DNA of 64,000 nt from the NCBI GenBank assembly GCA_020099315.1, contig CP083650.1, positions 124,001 through 188,000 of the forward strand, given 5' to 3'. A model generated the notes under the pieces. The model saw only the letters and a program-made list of their open reading frames with translations. It was not told where the DNA came from and did not search any database. Source of the stretch: Citrobacter europaeus. GTDB taxonomy: Bacteria; Pseudomonadota; Gammaproteobacteria; Enterobacterales; Enterobacteriaceae. How positions within the stretch are numbered: the first letter of the stretch is position 1; each line of letters starts with the position of its first letter. The position numbers and the translations under genes are program-made. Below, in pieces: positions 33,770 through 47,077 of this stretch.

Positions 33770-35416
33770 TTACCTGGCGCAGTTAGCGCATTGTTTGCTG
33801 ACGATTTGCTGGAAGAAATCGTTGCCTTTGTCATCGACCAGAATGAAAGCCGGGAAATCTTCTACTTCGATTTTCCAGATAGCTTCCATACCCAGCTCCG
33901 GGTATTCCACGCATTCCAGATGCTTAATGCTCTGCTGCGCCAGTACTGCTGCCGGACCACCAATGCTGCCTAAATAGAAGCCGCCGTGTTTGTGGCAGGC
34001 GTCAGTCACCTGCTGGCTTCGGTTACCTTTTGCCAGCATGATCATGCTGCCGCCGTGAGACTGCAGCAGGTCAACATAGGAGTCCATACGACCCGCGGTG
34101 GTTGGCCCTAAAGAGCCGGACGGATAACCCGCAGGTGTTTTGGCCGGACCCGCGTAGTAGATCGGATGATCTTTCACGTACTGCGGCAGGCCTTCGCCGG
34201 ACTCAATACGTTCTTTCAGCTTCGCGTGAGCAATATCGCGACCAACAATGATGGTGCCACTCAGCGACAGGCGGGTAGAGACCGGGTACTGAGAGAGCTG
34301 GGAGAGGATCTCTTTCATTGGGCGGTTGAGGTCAACTTTAACCACTTCACCTTCGCCCGCCTGGCGCAGGGATTCCGGAATGTACTGAGCTGGGTTATGT
34401 TCCAGTTTTTCGATCCAAATCCCTTCGCGGTTAATCTTGGCCTTAATGTTACGATCTGCGGAGCAAGAGACGCCCATACCGACCGGGCAGGACGCGCCGT
34501 GGCGAGGCAGGCGGATCACGCGGATATCGTGCGCGAAGTATTTCCCGCCAAACTGGGCGCCGAGGCCGAGTTTTTGCGCTTCTTCCAGCAGTTCCTGTTC
34601 CAGTTGTAGATCGCGAAACGCCTGGCCGTGAGCATTACCTTCAGTCGGCAGTGCGTCATAGTAATGCGTGCTGGCCAGCTTCACCGTTTTAAGGGTGCTT
34701 TCCGCTGACGTGCCGCCAATGACGAAGGCGATGTGGTACGGCGGGCAAGCTGCGGTACCCAGCGTGCGCATTTTCTCAACCAGGAAGTTTTTCAGTTTGC
34801 CGGGAGTCAGCAGCGCTTTGGTTTCCTGATACAGGTAGGTTTTGTTCGCTGAACCACCGCCTTTAGCCACGCACAGGAATTTGTATTCGTCACCGTCCAC
34901 GCTGTACAGGTCGATTTGCGCGGGCAGATTGGTGCCGGTATTCACTTCTTTGTACATATCCAGCGCCGCGTTTTGCGAGTAGCGCAGGTTATCTTCGATA
35001 TAGGTATTAAATACGCCTTTGGAGAGGGCCGCTTCATCGCCGCCGCCGGTCCACACGCGCTGGCCTTTTTTACCCATGATAATTGCCGTACCGGTGTCCT
35101 GGCAGGTTGGCAACACGCCTTTGGCGGCGATTTCGGAGTTTCTCAGGAACTGCAGCGCCACGTACTTATCGTTTTCGCTGGCTTCGGGATCATGGAGAAT
35201 TGAGGCGACTTGCTGTTGGTGTTCAGGGCGGAGCATGAAGGAGGCATCGTGGAAGGCTTGCTGGGCCAGTAGCGTAAGTGCTTCAGGGGCTACTTTCAGA
35301 ATTGTTTCGCCTTCAAACTCGCCGACGCTGACGTGATCGGATGTCAGCAGGTAGTACTCAGTTTTGTCTTCCCCCAGTGGGAAAGCCGCCTGGTAAGTGA
35401 ATTCAACTTTTGACAT
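33770..35416 (-). CDS. fumB: FumB, class I fumarase (anaerobic)
   Basis: A 548-residue iron-sulfur fumarate hydratase. The three 4Fe-4S cysteines are present: Cys105 in VLPTCQDTG, Cys near 224 in AACPPYH and Cys near 318 in ASCPVGMG. Under anaerobic conditions it makes fumarate from malate for fumarate respiration and also acts on D-tartrate. It is next to dcuB, which imports the substrate and exports succinate, as in E. coli. The C-terminus ends KQCANCAR. Confidence 0.96.
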   Translation of the reverse strand: MSKVEFTYQAAFPLGEDKTEYYLLTSDHVSVGEFEGETILKVAPEALTLLAQQAFHDASFMLRPEHQQQVASILHDPEASENDKYVALQFLRNSEIAAKGVLPTCQDTGTAIIMGKKGQRVWTGGGDEAALSKGVFNTYIEDNLRYSQNAALDMYKEVNTGTNLPAQIDLYSVDGDEYKFLCVAKGGGSANKTYLYQETKALLTPGKLKNFLVEKMRTLGTAACPPYHIAFVIGGTSAESTLKTVKLASTHYYDALPTEGNAHGQAFRDLQLEQELLEEAQKLGLGAQFGGKYFAHDIRVIRLPRHGASCPVGMGVSCSADRNIKAKINREGIWIEKLEHNPAQYIPESLRQAGEGEVVKVDLNRPMKEILSQLSQYPVSTRLSLSGTIIVGRDIAHAKLKERIESGEGLPQYVKDHPIYYAGPAKTPAGYPSGSLGPTTAGRMDSYVDLLQSHGGSMIMLAKGNRSQQVTDACHKHGGFYLGSIGGPAAVLAQQSIKHLECVEYPELGMEAIWKIEVEDFPAFILVDDKGNDFFQQIVSKQCANCAR

Positions 35417-35512
35417 TTGCTTCCAGCCTTTTCATTTTTCTCAGGAATTTTAAAATTCTCTGTGTCTTAACGGTGGCGTGCCGTACCAACGTGGACGGCA
35501 CGCGAACTGTAA

Positions 35513-36853
35513 TTACAAGAAACCGTACATTGCGGCGAAGATCCAACCAAAGACACAGGATACGCTTACGCCGATCAAACCTGGCAGAATAAAGCTGTGG
35601 TTGATAACGAAGCGGCCGATGTGGGTGGTACCTGAACGGTCAAACTGAATAGCCGCCAGGTCGCTCGGGTAGGTCGGCAGAATGTAGTAACCGTAACATG
35701 CAGGAGCGGAAGCCACGATGTACGCTGGATCAACCCCGATTGCCAGCGCGACCGGAACAATCGCTGCCAGCGCCGCTGCCTGTGAGTTTACAAATTTGGA
35801 AACCAGCAGCAGAACAATTGCATAGGCCCACGGATACTCTTTCACCATATTGCCCAGCACACCTTCGATTTCTGTCATGTGCGCGCCGAACATTGTTTCG
35901 GCCATCCAGGCAATACCGTACACCGCCACAATCGCGATCATACCGGAACGGAAGACTTCGTTTTTAGATATTGAAGCGGGATTGGTCTTCGTCAGGATAA
36001 TAATCAGCGCACCGGTCAGCAGCATGAACATCTGGATGACCAGTACCATTGACAGCGGTTTGCCGCTGAAGGTAGGACGCAGCTCAGAGAACGCGCCGAG
36101 CACGGCAACCACGGCGATTGCGGCAAGGAAGATCCACATGGCCAGCCAGTTGCTTTTCGGCAGTTTTTTGTCTAACAGCGTGGCGGTATCGCCATACACA
36201 TAGTTGTGGTTTTCAGGTACGGAAATGAACTTCTGGAACTCTTCATCTTTATCCAGATCTTTACCGCGGAACCAGCTGAAGATACCGATCGCCAGGATAC
36301 CCAACAGGGTAGACGGGATGGTGATGCTGAGCAGGTCGAGGAATTCGAGATGCTTGCCTTCAAACGTGACGTTCCCCAGCATTGCCACCAGTGACACAAC
36401 GGCGACGGAAACCGGGCTGGCGATAATCCCCATCTGCGCACCGATAGAACTCGCCGCCATCGGACGTTCCGGACGAATATTGTTCTTAATGGCAACGTCA
36501 TAAATGATTGGCAGGATGGTGTATACCACGTGGCCAGTACCGCAGAGAATCGTCAGGGTGCAGGTCACGAACGGGGCGACGATGGAAACGTATTTTGGGT
36601 TACGACGCAGCAGCTTTTCAGCGATTTGCAGCATAACGTCAAGGCCGCCGGAGGCCTGCAGGGTTGCCGATGCGGCCACCACGGCAATAATAACCAGCAT
36701 GACATCTACAGGTGGTTTACCCGGCTGGAGATGGAAAACGAAAACCAGAATGACCAGGCCGATACCGCCTAATAAACCCAGCGCGATACCGCCCTTTCTG
36801 GCACCATAAAACAAACATATTAATATTATGAGAAGTTGTATACTAAATAACAT
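35513..36853 (-). CDS. dcuB: DcuB, anaerobic C4-dicarboxylate antiporter
   Basis: A 446-residue inner-membrane antiporter that exchanges fumarate for succinate and serves as co-sensor of DcuS. Nearly identical in length and sequence to E. coli DcuB. ATG 36853 (MLFSIQLLIILICLFYG) is the family start; the frame extends ten codons upstream. Expression should depend on DcuSR, FNR and CRP, whose sites must lie in the 718-base gap to dcuR. Confidence 0.96.
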   Translation of the reverse strand: MLFSIQLLIILICLFYGARKGGIALGLLGGIGLVILVFVFHLQPGKPPVDVMLVIIAVVAASATLQASGGLDVMLQIAEKLLRRNPKYVSIVAPFVTCTLTILCGTGHVVYTILPIIYDVAIKNNIRPERPMAASSIGAQMGIIASPVSVAVVSLVAMLGNVTFEGKHLEFLDLLSITIPSTLLGILAIGIFSWFRGKDLDKDEEFQKFISVPENHNYVYGDTATLLDKKLPKSNWLAMWIFLAAIAVVAVLGAFSELRPTFSGKPLSMVLVIQMFMLLTGALIIILTKTNPASISKNEVFRSGMIAIVAVYGIAWMAETMFGAHMTEIEGVLGNMVKEYPWAYAIVLLLVSKFVNSQAAALAAIVPVALAIGVDPAYIVASAPACYGYYILPTYPSDLAAIQFDRSGTTHIGRFVINHSFILPGLIGVSVSCVFGWIFAAMYGFL

Positions 36854-37571
36854 TTTATTTACCCTCGCGAAAAACCCAGTCAATTTTTTGAAAAATGGAT
36901 CTGTGCCACATTCTTTTTTGCCAGAATAGGCATCAAAAAATGGTCAGTATTCGATATGTCCGTATTTGCGATTAATGTTCAAATGTCTTGCTAGAATGTT
37001 TATTTAAAGTTATGGCGATATTTTGCTTTTTTCTGTGGCTTTGATCAGAGGAGAGAATCCTCAGGCGATGGGAAGCAGAGCTGGACATAGAGAGCCGCGG
37101 TTGACGCTGTAATTTATCTGTTTTGCGTTTTCCGCTATTACGTGAACCACCGACAGAATGAGTGAGTGGGTTATTTATGTGATCACACTCACGCCATTTC
37201 ATGATGTGATGAGGTTGGCGTGCGGATACTTTTATTTGCTCACAAAAATGTACGGTGTCCATGGTACGTAGCATGGTCTCCATTGCTACCAGTCTAGATT
37301 TTGTATGTCTGGTTAATTTCAGACTAATCCTTTATGGGTAAAAATACACACTCTGCGAGTTAGATAATACTTAATTAACTTTTGTTAGCGATTTTGAAAT
37401 TAAAAACAGTGTGACATTAATCAATATTAAAATAACGCATTTAACATGCCGGATACAAATATATTTGATCTAACGCAAATTTATAATTCTGCAGCATGAA
37501 CCAGTAAAATAGGGATTTTTCATTATTTTAATAATTGTTACCTTCAAATAACAAATAATCCCCAATTGTTT
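36854..37571. other. Regulatory region between dcuB and dcuR
   Basis: 718 AT-rich bases with no convincing gene. It should hold the dcuB promoter with DcuR, FNR and CRP targets. At 37410-37425 TGTGACATTAATCAAT resembles a CRP site with one weak half, and its reverse strand holds an FNR-like TTGAT half-site. I cannot place DcuR boxes. Confidence 0.5.
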
Positions 37572-38291
37572 TTATTGGCAATATTGTTTAAGCAATGAGT
37601 AATGTTCCGCCTGAACGCGGTAACGATAAACCGGTCGACCGGTTACGCCATAATGGATGCTGGTAAATAAAATGTGACAATTGACGAGCCAGATAAGATA
37701 TTTGCGGCAAGAGACGCGCGAGATATTGACCTCGTTGGCCAGTTCATCGGTGGAGAATTCCTGATCCTGATGCTCATCAATCCACTGGCACAGCGTGCGT
37801 AAAGTTTGTGGCGTTAATCCTTTGGGTAAGCGCCGCACTTCCTGCTCATTAGAGGAGCTACCGTGAATCAACTGGTCAAGCTCAGACTGTTCATAGTACT
37901 GATGCTTTTCCATTTCAGTTTTCTTCTGTAGCCAACCGGTCAGTGCCTCTTCAAAACGGGAAGCCTGGAAAGGTTTGATCAGGTAGTCAACGACGCCATA
38001 GTGGAGAGAGTCTTTGATGGTGGTCGCGTCGGCGGCGGAAGAGATGACAATGACATCACACTTGCAACCTTCGCTGTGCAGAACAGGTAACAGATCCAGA
38101 CCGTTTTCTTTTTGCATGTAAATATCAAGCAAAATCAGGTCGATATGATGACCGCTATGAAAGATTATCTCTTTTGCTTTCTCCAGCGTGGAGGCTGTGC
38201 CGCAGCAATGAAAACCGGAGAGTTGCGCGACATAACGGCGGTTTAATTCCGCTACCATTGCATCGTCATCGACAATTAAGACATTGATCAT
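37572..38291 (-). CDS. dcuR: DcuR, response regulator for C4-dicarboxylates
   Basis: A 239-residue CitB-family regulator with phospho-acceptor Asp56 (LILLDIYMQKENG) and a C-terminal helix-turn-helix (FSTDELANEVNISRVSCRKYLIWL). It activates dcuB, fumB and related genes. It overlaps the end of dcuS by 4 bases. Confidence 0.96.
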   Translation of the reverse strand: MINVLIVDDDAMVAELNRRYVAQLSGFHCCGTASTLEKAKEIIFHSGHHIDLILLDIYMQKENGLDLLPVLHSEGCKCDVIVISSAADATTIKDSLHYGVVDYLIKPFQASRFEEALTGWLQKKTEMEKHQYYEQSELDQLIHGSSSNEQEVRRLPKGLTPQTLRTLCQWIDEHQDQEFSTDELANEVNISRVSCRKYLIWLVNCHILFTSIHYGVTGRPVYRYRVQAEHYSLLKQYCQ

Positions 38292-39919
38292 CTGCTGGCC
38301 CTCTCACCATTCCACGGTAACTGTACAAAAAATTGGGTGAAGATCCCAGGTTCAGACTCGACGGATATATTACCGCCAACGTTTTCAACCTGTTGTTTAA
38401 CAAGCGCTAAACCTACGCCCCGTTCGGTTCCTTTTGACGAAACGCCCTTCTCAAAGATGTGCTCAATGTGTTCGGGGGCGATCCCCGGACCATCGTCATT
38501 CACTTCGCAATGCAACCAGCCGTGTCGATAATGCAAGGATACGCTGATCTCACCGCCAGGTTCTTGACCTAGCGCCTCCAGGGCGTTTTCAATCAGATTC
38601 CCCAGAACGGTAATCAGCACCGCCACCTGATCTTCGTTGCTATTTTCTGGCAACTGGCTTTCATTACTGATCACCAGGCTATGGCCTAAATCAGAGGTAC
38701 GATTAATCTTACTGAGTAAAAAACCTGCGATCACCGGAGATTTTATTTTTCCTAACAGTGAGCCAATCTCTTCCTGGTAATTGTTCGCGGTCTTCAGGAT
38801 GTAATTTTCAAGCTGCTTATAACTTTTCAGATGCAATAATCCCAGAATCACGTGCAATTTATTCATGAATTCGTGGGATCGTTCACGAAGTGCATCGGCA
38901 TAGTTGACCATGCCGTCCAGTCGTTGCATCAGTTTTCGCACTTCAGTCTTATCTCTGAACGTTGAAATGGCCCCGATGATTTTACCGTTGCTGAGTACCG
39001 GAACGGTGTTAATTAAGAGTAGCCGATCCTTAACCATGATCTCTTCATCGCGACGCGGCGTCCCGTCATGCAGTACCTGTGAAAAATCGACTACCTGTGA
39101 CCACGCGTGGCTGAGCGTGGAGAGCTGGGCATCGTCTTGTGACTTGTGGTAATCGAGCAACTCCTGCGCAGCCTGGTTTATCAGCGTCACTTCACCGCAC
39201 TCGTCAACGGCAATGACGCCTTCTTTTATCGAGTGCAGCATCGCCTGGCGTTGTTCGAACAGATTGGAGATTTCATAAGGTTCCAGACCAAACAGAATGC
39301 GCTTGAGGACCTTAACGAATATCCATGTACCGAGCAGCCCAACCAGCACGCCAAATAAGATGGACCAGATGATGCTGCCGCGGCTGTTATTGATCTGTTC
39401 AGCAACTCTGCTTAGCTCAAGACCGATCGCCACCACGCCAATTTGCCGGTGATGTTCGTCATATATAGGAGTGAACACCCGCAGGGCTTTAGCCAGAAAT
39501 CCGCGATTAATGGCGACATTCTCTTTACCTTGTAGGGCCAGCAAAATGTCATCGCCTTTAAACGGCTGACCGATTCGCTGTGCTTCGGGGTGGGAGTAAC
39601 GAATGCTTTGCATATCGGTGACGACGATGAACAAAAAATCGTTGCTCTTATTCACCGCCTGAGCAATCGCCTGAATGCCGCTTTCTGCAGGCTTTTTCAT
39701 TAGCCCCTGGCGGATCTCCGGGGAGTTTGCCAACGTTCGTGCGACCGCAAGCGCTTTACCTGCTAACGCATCGCGCGTCATATTGCTGATCTGTGAGAAA
39801 TAAATCAGATGAACGACAAGCAGCACGGAGAAGAGTACCGCACTGACCATGAGGATCACGGTAGTGCCGAGCTTCATCGGGCGTTTGCGTATAGCAGTAC
39901 GTTGCAGAGAGTGTCTCAT
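38288..39919 (-). CDS. dcuS: DcuS, C4-dicarboxylate/citrate sensor kinase
   Basis: A 543-residue kinase. A first membrane span (about 21-41) leads to a periplasmic PAS domain with the ligand arginine and histidine region (SIRYSHPEAQRIGQPF), a second span (about 182-202), a cytoplasmic PAS domain, and the kinase with His349 (LRERSHEFMNKLHVI) and ATP motifs NLIENALEA, DDGPGIAPEHIE. The second of two adjacent ATGs gives the E. coli length. It is divergent from the rRNA operon. Confidence 0.95.
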   Translation of the reverse strand: MRHSLQRTAIRKRPMKLGTTVILMVSAVLFSVLLVVHLIYFSQISNMTRDALAGKALAVARTLANSPEIRQGLMKKPAESGIQAIAQAVNKSNDFLFIVVTDMQSIRYSHPEAQRIGQPFKGDDILLALQGKENVAINRGFLAKALRVFTPIYDEHHRQIGVVAIGLELSRVAEQINNSRGSIIWSILFGVLVGLLGTWIFVKVLKRILFGLEPYEISNLFEQRQAMLHSIKEGVIAVDECGEVTLINQAAQELLDYHKSQDDAQLSTLSHAWSQVVDFSQVLHDGTPRRDEEIMVKDRLLLINTVPVLSNGKIIGAISTFRDKTEVRKLMQRLDGMVNYADALRERSHEFMNKLHVILGLLHLKSYKQLENYILKTANNYQEEIGSLLGKIKSPVIAGFLLSKINRTSDLGHSLVISNESQLPENSNEDQVAVLITVLGNLIENALEALGQEPGGEISVSLHYRHGWLHCEVNDDGPGIAPEHIEHIFEKGVSSKGTERGVGLALVKQQVENVGGNISVESEPGIFTQFFVQLPWNGERASR

Positions 39920-40202
39920 CACGGTCCTGGAATCACGGTTTGTACGGGTATTATCGCCTGATGGGATGCGTAATTCAAAGGTGGTAGGGATGATGGGGCA
40001 TGCACTACCTGTGCATTCCTTCTTTATATATCGTAGAGCGAGTTTCTTTCTATATAGCGATTTCCTTATTCGTTTTCTCTTCTTTTCAGGGATGTTGACC
40101 GCTAATTTTCTTACGATTGTGGATAACTCTGTGTGTAAATGGGTATAAGGCGGGGTTTTGCTGTGGAATGCAGCACTCAGTCATTTTTCTGTCATTTAAG
40201 GG

Positions 40203-40230
40203 TTGCGGGCCGCAGGAAACTCCCTATAAT
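40203..40230 (+). promoter_or_regulatory. rRNA operon promoter P1
   Basis: TTGCGG (40203-40208), 16-base spacer, TATAAT (40225-40230), followed by GCGCCTCC, the GC-rich discriminator typical of stringently controlled rrn P1. AT-rich sequence just upstream (40180-40200) can serve as UP element. The 600 bases from dcuS to the 16S otherwise hold only Fis/UP-type leader sequence and the dcuS promoter. Confidence 0.88.
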
Positions 40231-40311
40231 GCGCCTCCATCGACACGGCAGATGTGAATCACTTCACACAAACAGCCGGTTGATTGAAGAGAAAAATTCT
40301 GAGATTCAGGG

Positions 40312-40339
40312 TTGACTCTGAAAGAGGAAAGCGTAATAT
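40312..40339 (+). promoter_or_regulatory. rRNA operon promoter P2 and leader boxA
   Basis: TTGACT (40312-40317), 16-base spacer, TAATAT (40334-40339). The leader boxA TGCTCTTTAACA follows at 40378-40389 after a boxB-like GCGCTAAAGCGC stem; these load the antitermination complex. Confidence 0.85.
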
Positions 40340-40519
40340 ACGCCACCTCGCGACAGAGCGCTAAAGCGCGTCGCAACTGCTCTTTAACAATTTATCAGAC
40401 AATCTGTGTGGGCACTCGAAGATACGGATTCTTAACGTCGCAAGACGAAAAATGAATACCAAGTCTCTGAGTGAACATACGTAATTCATTACGAAGTTTA
40501 ATTCACGAGCATCAAACTT

Positions 40520-42061
<1,542 letters not shown>

Positions 42062-42146
42062 CCTTAAAGAACCGACCTTTGTAGTGCTCACACAGATTGT
42101 CTGATGAAAAGTAAATAGCAAGGCGTCTTGCGATTGAGACTTCAGT

Positions 42147-42222
42147 GTCCCCTTCGTCTAGAGGCCCAGGACACCGCCCTTTCACGGCGGTAACAGGGGT
42201 TCGAATCCCCTAGGGGACGCCA
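42147..42222 (+). tRNA. tRNA-Glu (TTC) in the rRNA spacer
   Basis: 76 nt with encoded CCA: GTCCCCTTCGTCTAGAGGCC at the 5' end, anticodon loop CCTTTCAC with anticodon TTC, and T loop GGTTCGAATCC. A single tRNA-Glu in the 16S-23S spacer is the type found in E. coli rrnB, C, E and G. A second boxA-like TGCTCTTTAAAAATC follows before the 23S. Confidence 0.98.
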
Positions 42223-42433
42223 CTTGCTGGTATGTGTGAGTGAAAGTCGCCGACCTTAATATCTCAAAACTGACTTCCGAGTCATGTTTGAGATATTTGC
42301 TCTTTAAAAATCTGGATCAAGCTGAAAATTGAAACGACACACTGTTTCATTTCTCCGTAATAAGAAATGAAAAATGGTGTGTTCGAGTCTCTCAAATTTT
42401 TGCAATCAGAAGTGAAACATCTTCGGGTTGTGA

Positions 42434-45341
<2,908 letters not shown>

Positions 45342-45435
45342 ACAACGCCGAAGATGTTTTGGCGAAGACAGACACAATATTCAGCTTGATTACAGATTAC
45401 ATTAACCGGCTAAAGGCGGGTTAATAAACAGAATT

Positions 45436-45555
45436 TGCCTGGCGGCTGTAGCGCGGTGGTCCCACCTGACCCCATGCCGAACTCAGAAGTGAAACGCCGT
45501 AGCGCCGATGGTAGTGTGGGGTCTCCCCATGCGAGAGTAGGGAACTGCCAGGCAT
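45436..45555 (+). rRNA. 5S ribosomal RNA
   Basis: Complete, 120 nt, TGCCTGGCGGC to CTGCCAGGCAT, the enterobacterial 5S. It follows the 23S by 94 bases. No second 5S or distal tRNA is present. Confidence 0.98.
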
Positions 45556-45570
45556 CAAACAAGTGAAGAA

Positions 45571-45597
45571 GCCCATCCTGACGGATGGGCTTTTTTG
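45571..45597 (+). terminator. rRNA operon terminator
   Basis: Stem GCCCATC/GATGGGC with loop CTGACG, followed by six T. It is the rrn T1-type terminator directly after the 5S. Confidence 0.93.
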
Positions 45598-45618
45598 CGT
45601 CTGTACGGAGTGAAAACT

Positions 45619-45653
45619 GCCGGATGCGGCGCAACCGCCTTATCCGGCCTGTA
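45619..45653. repeat. REP element after the rRNA operon
   Basis: GCCGGATGCGG..CCGCCTTATCCGGC is a standard REP palindrome. It lies between the rRNA terminator and the convergent acetyltransferase remnant. Confidence 0.8.
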
Positions 45654-45666
45654 AAAGCTTGTCCTG

Positions 45667-45863
45667 CTACCCACGCTCGAGGTTGAGTAACGGGTACGGC
45701 CGTCCGAGATCGTCCACTTCTGTACGTCCCGTCACGTTAAATCCCATCTTCTTATAGAGCCCAGATGTCTTCTTGTTAACAGGCATGGTTATCTTACATA
45801 TGGGTTTTGTGCGGGGAAGCGCTGTGAGGATATTGAGAGATGACCGGTTGGAAAGTTTCAGAA
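45667..45863 (-). pseudogene. Truncated YjaB-like GNAT acetyltransferase
   Basis: The minus strand reads about 65 codons ending at TAG 45667-45669. The last 45 or so match the C-terminus of E. coli YjaB (SGLYKKMGFNVTGRTEVDDLGRPYPLLNL). The N-terminal half, including most of the acetyl-CoA site, is missing: a stop lies just upstream in frame, followed by a hairpin and the ICE attachment site. In E. coli yjaB lies downstream of rrnE in the same orientation. Part of the left 20 residues may not be original sequence. A short product from ATG 45786 (39 residues) could be made but is unlikely to be an enzyme. Confidence 0.75.
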
Positions 45864-45877
45864 ACTATAAAAGCAAA

Positions 45878-45901
45878 AACCCGCCTTTAGGGCGGGTTCT
45901 T
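45878..45901. terminator. Hairpin next to the attachment site
   Basis: Stem AACCCGCC/GGCGGGTT with loop TTTAG, preceded by five A and followed by TCTTT. It may terminate in both directions and probably ended the tRNA-Phe transcript, whose 3' end lies 8 bases to the right on the minus strand. Confidence 0.75.
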
Positions 45902-45908
45902 TAAATAG

Positions 45909-45959
45909 TGGTGCCCGGACTCGGAATCGAACCAAGGACACGGGGATTTTCAATCCCCT
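45909..45959 (-). other. ICE attachment site: 3' end of tRNA-Phe
   Basis: The minus strand holds 51 bases identical to the 3' part of tRNA-Phe as I know it from E. coli pheU/pheV: anticodon arm with GAA, T arm GGTTCGATTCC and acceptor GTCCGGGCACCA with encoded CCA. The 5' part (GCCCGGATAGCTCAGTCGG) is absent, and identity stops just before AGGGGATTG. This is the direct repeat left behind when an element inserts into the 3' end of a tRNA gene. SPI-7 uses a repeat of about the same size at tRNA-PheU. The intact gene should lie at the far right end. Just inside, TCAAAAAG (45962-45969) and CTTTTTGA (45986-45993) form an inverted repeat. Confidence 0.92.
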
Positions 45960-46042
45960 TGTCAAAAAGTTAGACGCCGCTTTGACTTTTTGAATTGGTA
46001 GCAGGCAGACGAACACATTCGAATAAATTTCGAGTGTATTGC

Positions 46043-47077
46043 ATGCAAACTGTATCTCGCGTTAAGTGTTCCCCCCAGGTTTCAACCGGGGAGTCTGTAG
46101 AAAGAAAACCAGACGCCAGTATTCATTTGGTACAGCAGGTTTCACCGCATTCGTTGTTACTCCCTGATGAGCAACAATTCCCGGTAGTATTGCCAGTAGT
46201 ATCCACTAAGGGCGGAGAAGGGAAGTCAACCAAGGCAGGCAATATTGCGGGTTACACCGCCGATGCTGGTCTGAAAACACTGCTAATCGATGGTGATTAT
46301 AATCAGCCAACAGCCAGCAGTATTTTTAAACTTCACTATGAAGCACCCTGCGGACTGTATGAATTACTTATGCAGACTGCTGACCTTAACAACCCTGACA
46401 GCATCATTTCCCGCACGGTTATTCCCAATCTTGACGTCATCATTTCCAACGATCCTGACGATCGTCTTTCCAATGATATGCTGCATGCAGCTGATGGCAG
46501 AATGCGTCTGCGTAATGTCCTGCAGCATCCTCTTTTCAGACAATATGACGTCATAATCGTCGATTCCAAAGGCGCTGGCGGGGTGATGGTGGAGCTCGTG
46601 GTGCTCGCTGCGACTCAAAGCGTCATGGGTGTTATTAAACCGATTTTACCCGATGTACGTGAGTTCCTACGCGGCACTGTACGTCTTTTATCCAAACTTC
46701 TGGTTCTGGAACCCTACGGTATCCATATTCCCGATATTCGAATTCTCGCCAACTGTGTTGAACCCACTGTACTGGATCGAAACACCCTCAACGAACTCAA
46801 GGCAATCGTGGATAAAGGTCAGTACCCCCAGTCAGACCGTATTGCCATATCAATGCTGAATACCGAAATAGAGCAACTGGAAGTCTACAAACGTGGGCAT
46901 GCGTGCGGGCAGCCAGTTCATCGTCTCGAATATAAAACTGACCGGGTAAGCCTGCCGGCAGCGGAGTCCATGCACCACCTGGTCTGTGAGTTATTTCCTC
47001 AATGGAAAGATAAGTTTGATGCGGTTCTGGTTAACCGGCCTCAGCCCGGATTTGGTCAGGGGGCGGATGAGGTATGA
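46043..47077 (+). CDS. ICE ParA-family partition ATPase
   Basis: A 344-residue ParA/Soj ATPase with a deviant Walker A motif VVSTKGGEGKS at about residues 52-62, LLIDGDYNQPTASS after it, and Walker B-like VIIVDSKGAGG. In this ICE class it sits first, at the end opposite the integrase, and is needed for stable maintenance of the excised circle. I chose ATG 46043; a TTG at 45995 would add 16 residues. Neither has a strong ribosome site. The stop overlaps the next start (ATGA). Confidence 0.88.
   Translation: MQTVSRVKCSPQVSTGESVERKPDASIHLVQQVSPHSLLLPDEQQFPVVLPVVSTKGGEGKSTKAGNIAGYTADAGLKTLLIDGDYNQPTASSIFKLHYEAPCGLYELLMQTADLNNPDSIISRTVIPNLDVIISNDPDDRLSNDMLHAADGRMRLRNVLQHPLFRQYDVIIVDSKGAGGVMVELVVLAATQSVMGVIKPILPDVREFLRGTVRLLSKLLVLEPYGIHIPDIRILANCVEPTVLDRNTLNELKAIVDKGQYPQSDRIAISMLNTEIEQLEVYKRGHACGQPVHRLEYKTDRVSLPAAESMHHLVCELFPQWKDKFDAVLVNRPQPGFGQGADEV

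Noticed and set aside
36972..37283. 103-codon open frame in the dcuB-dcuR gap
   Set aside because: Composition is that of AT-rich regulatory DNA, the protein resembles nothing, and no ribosome site is seen.
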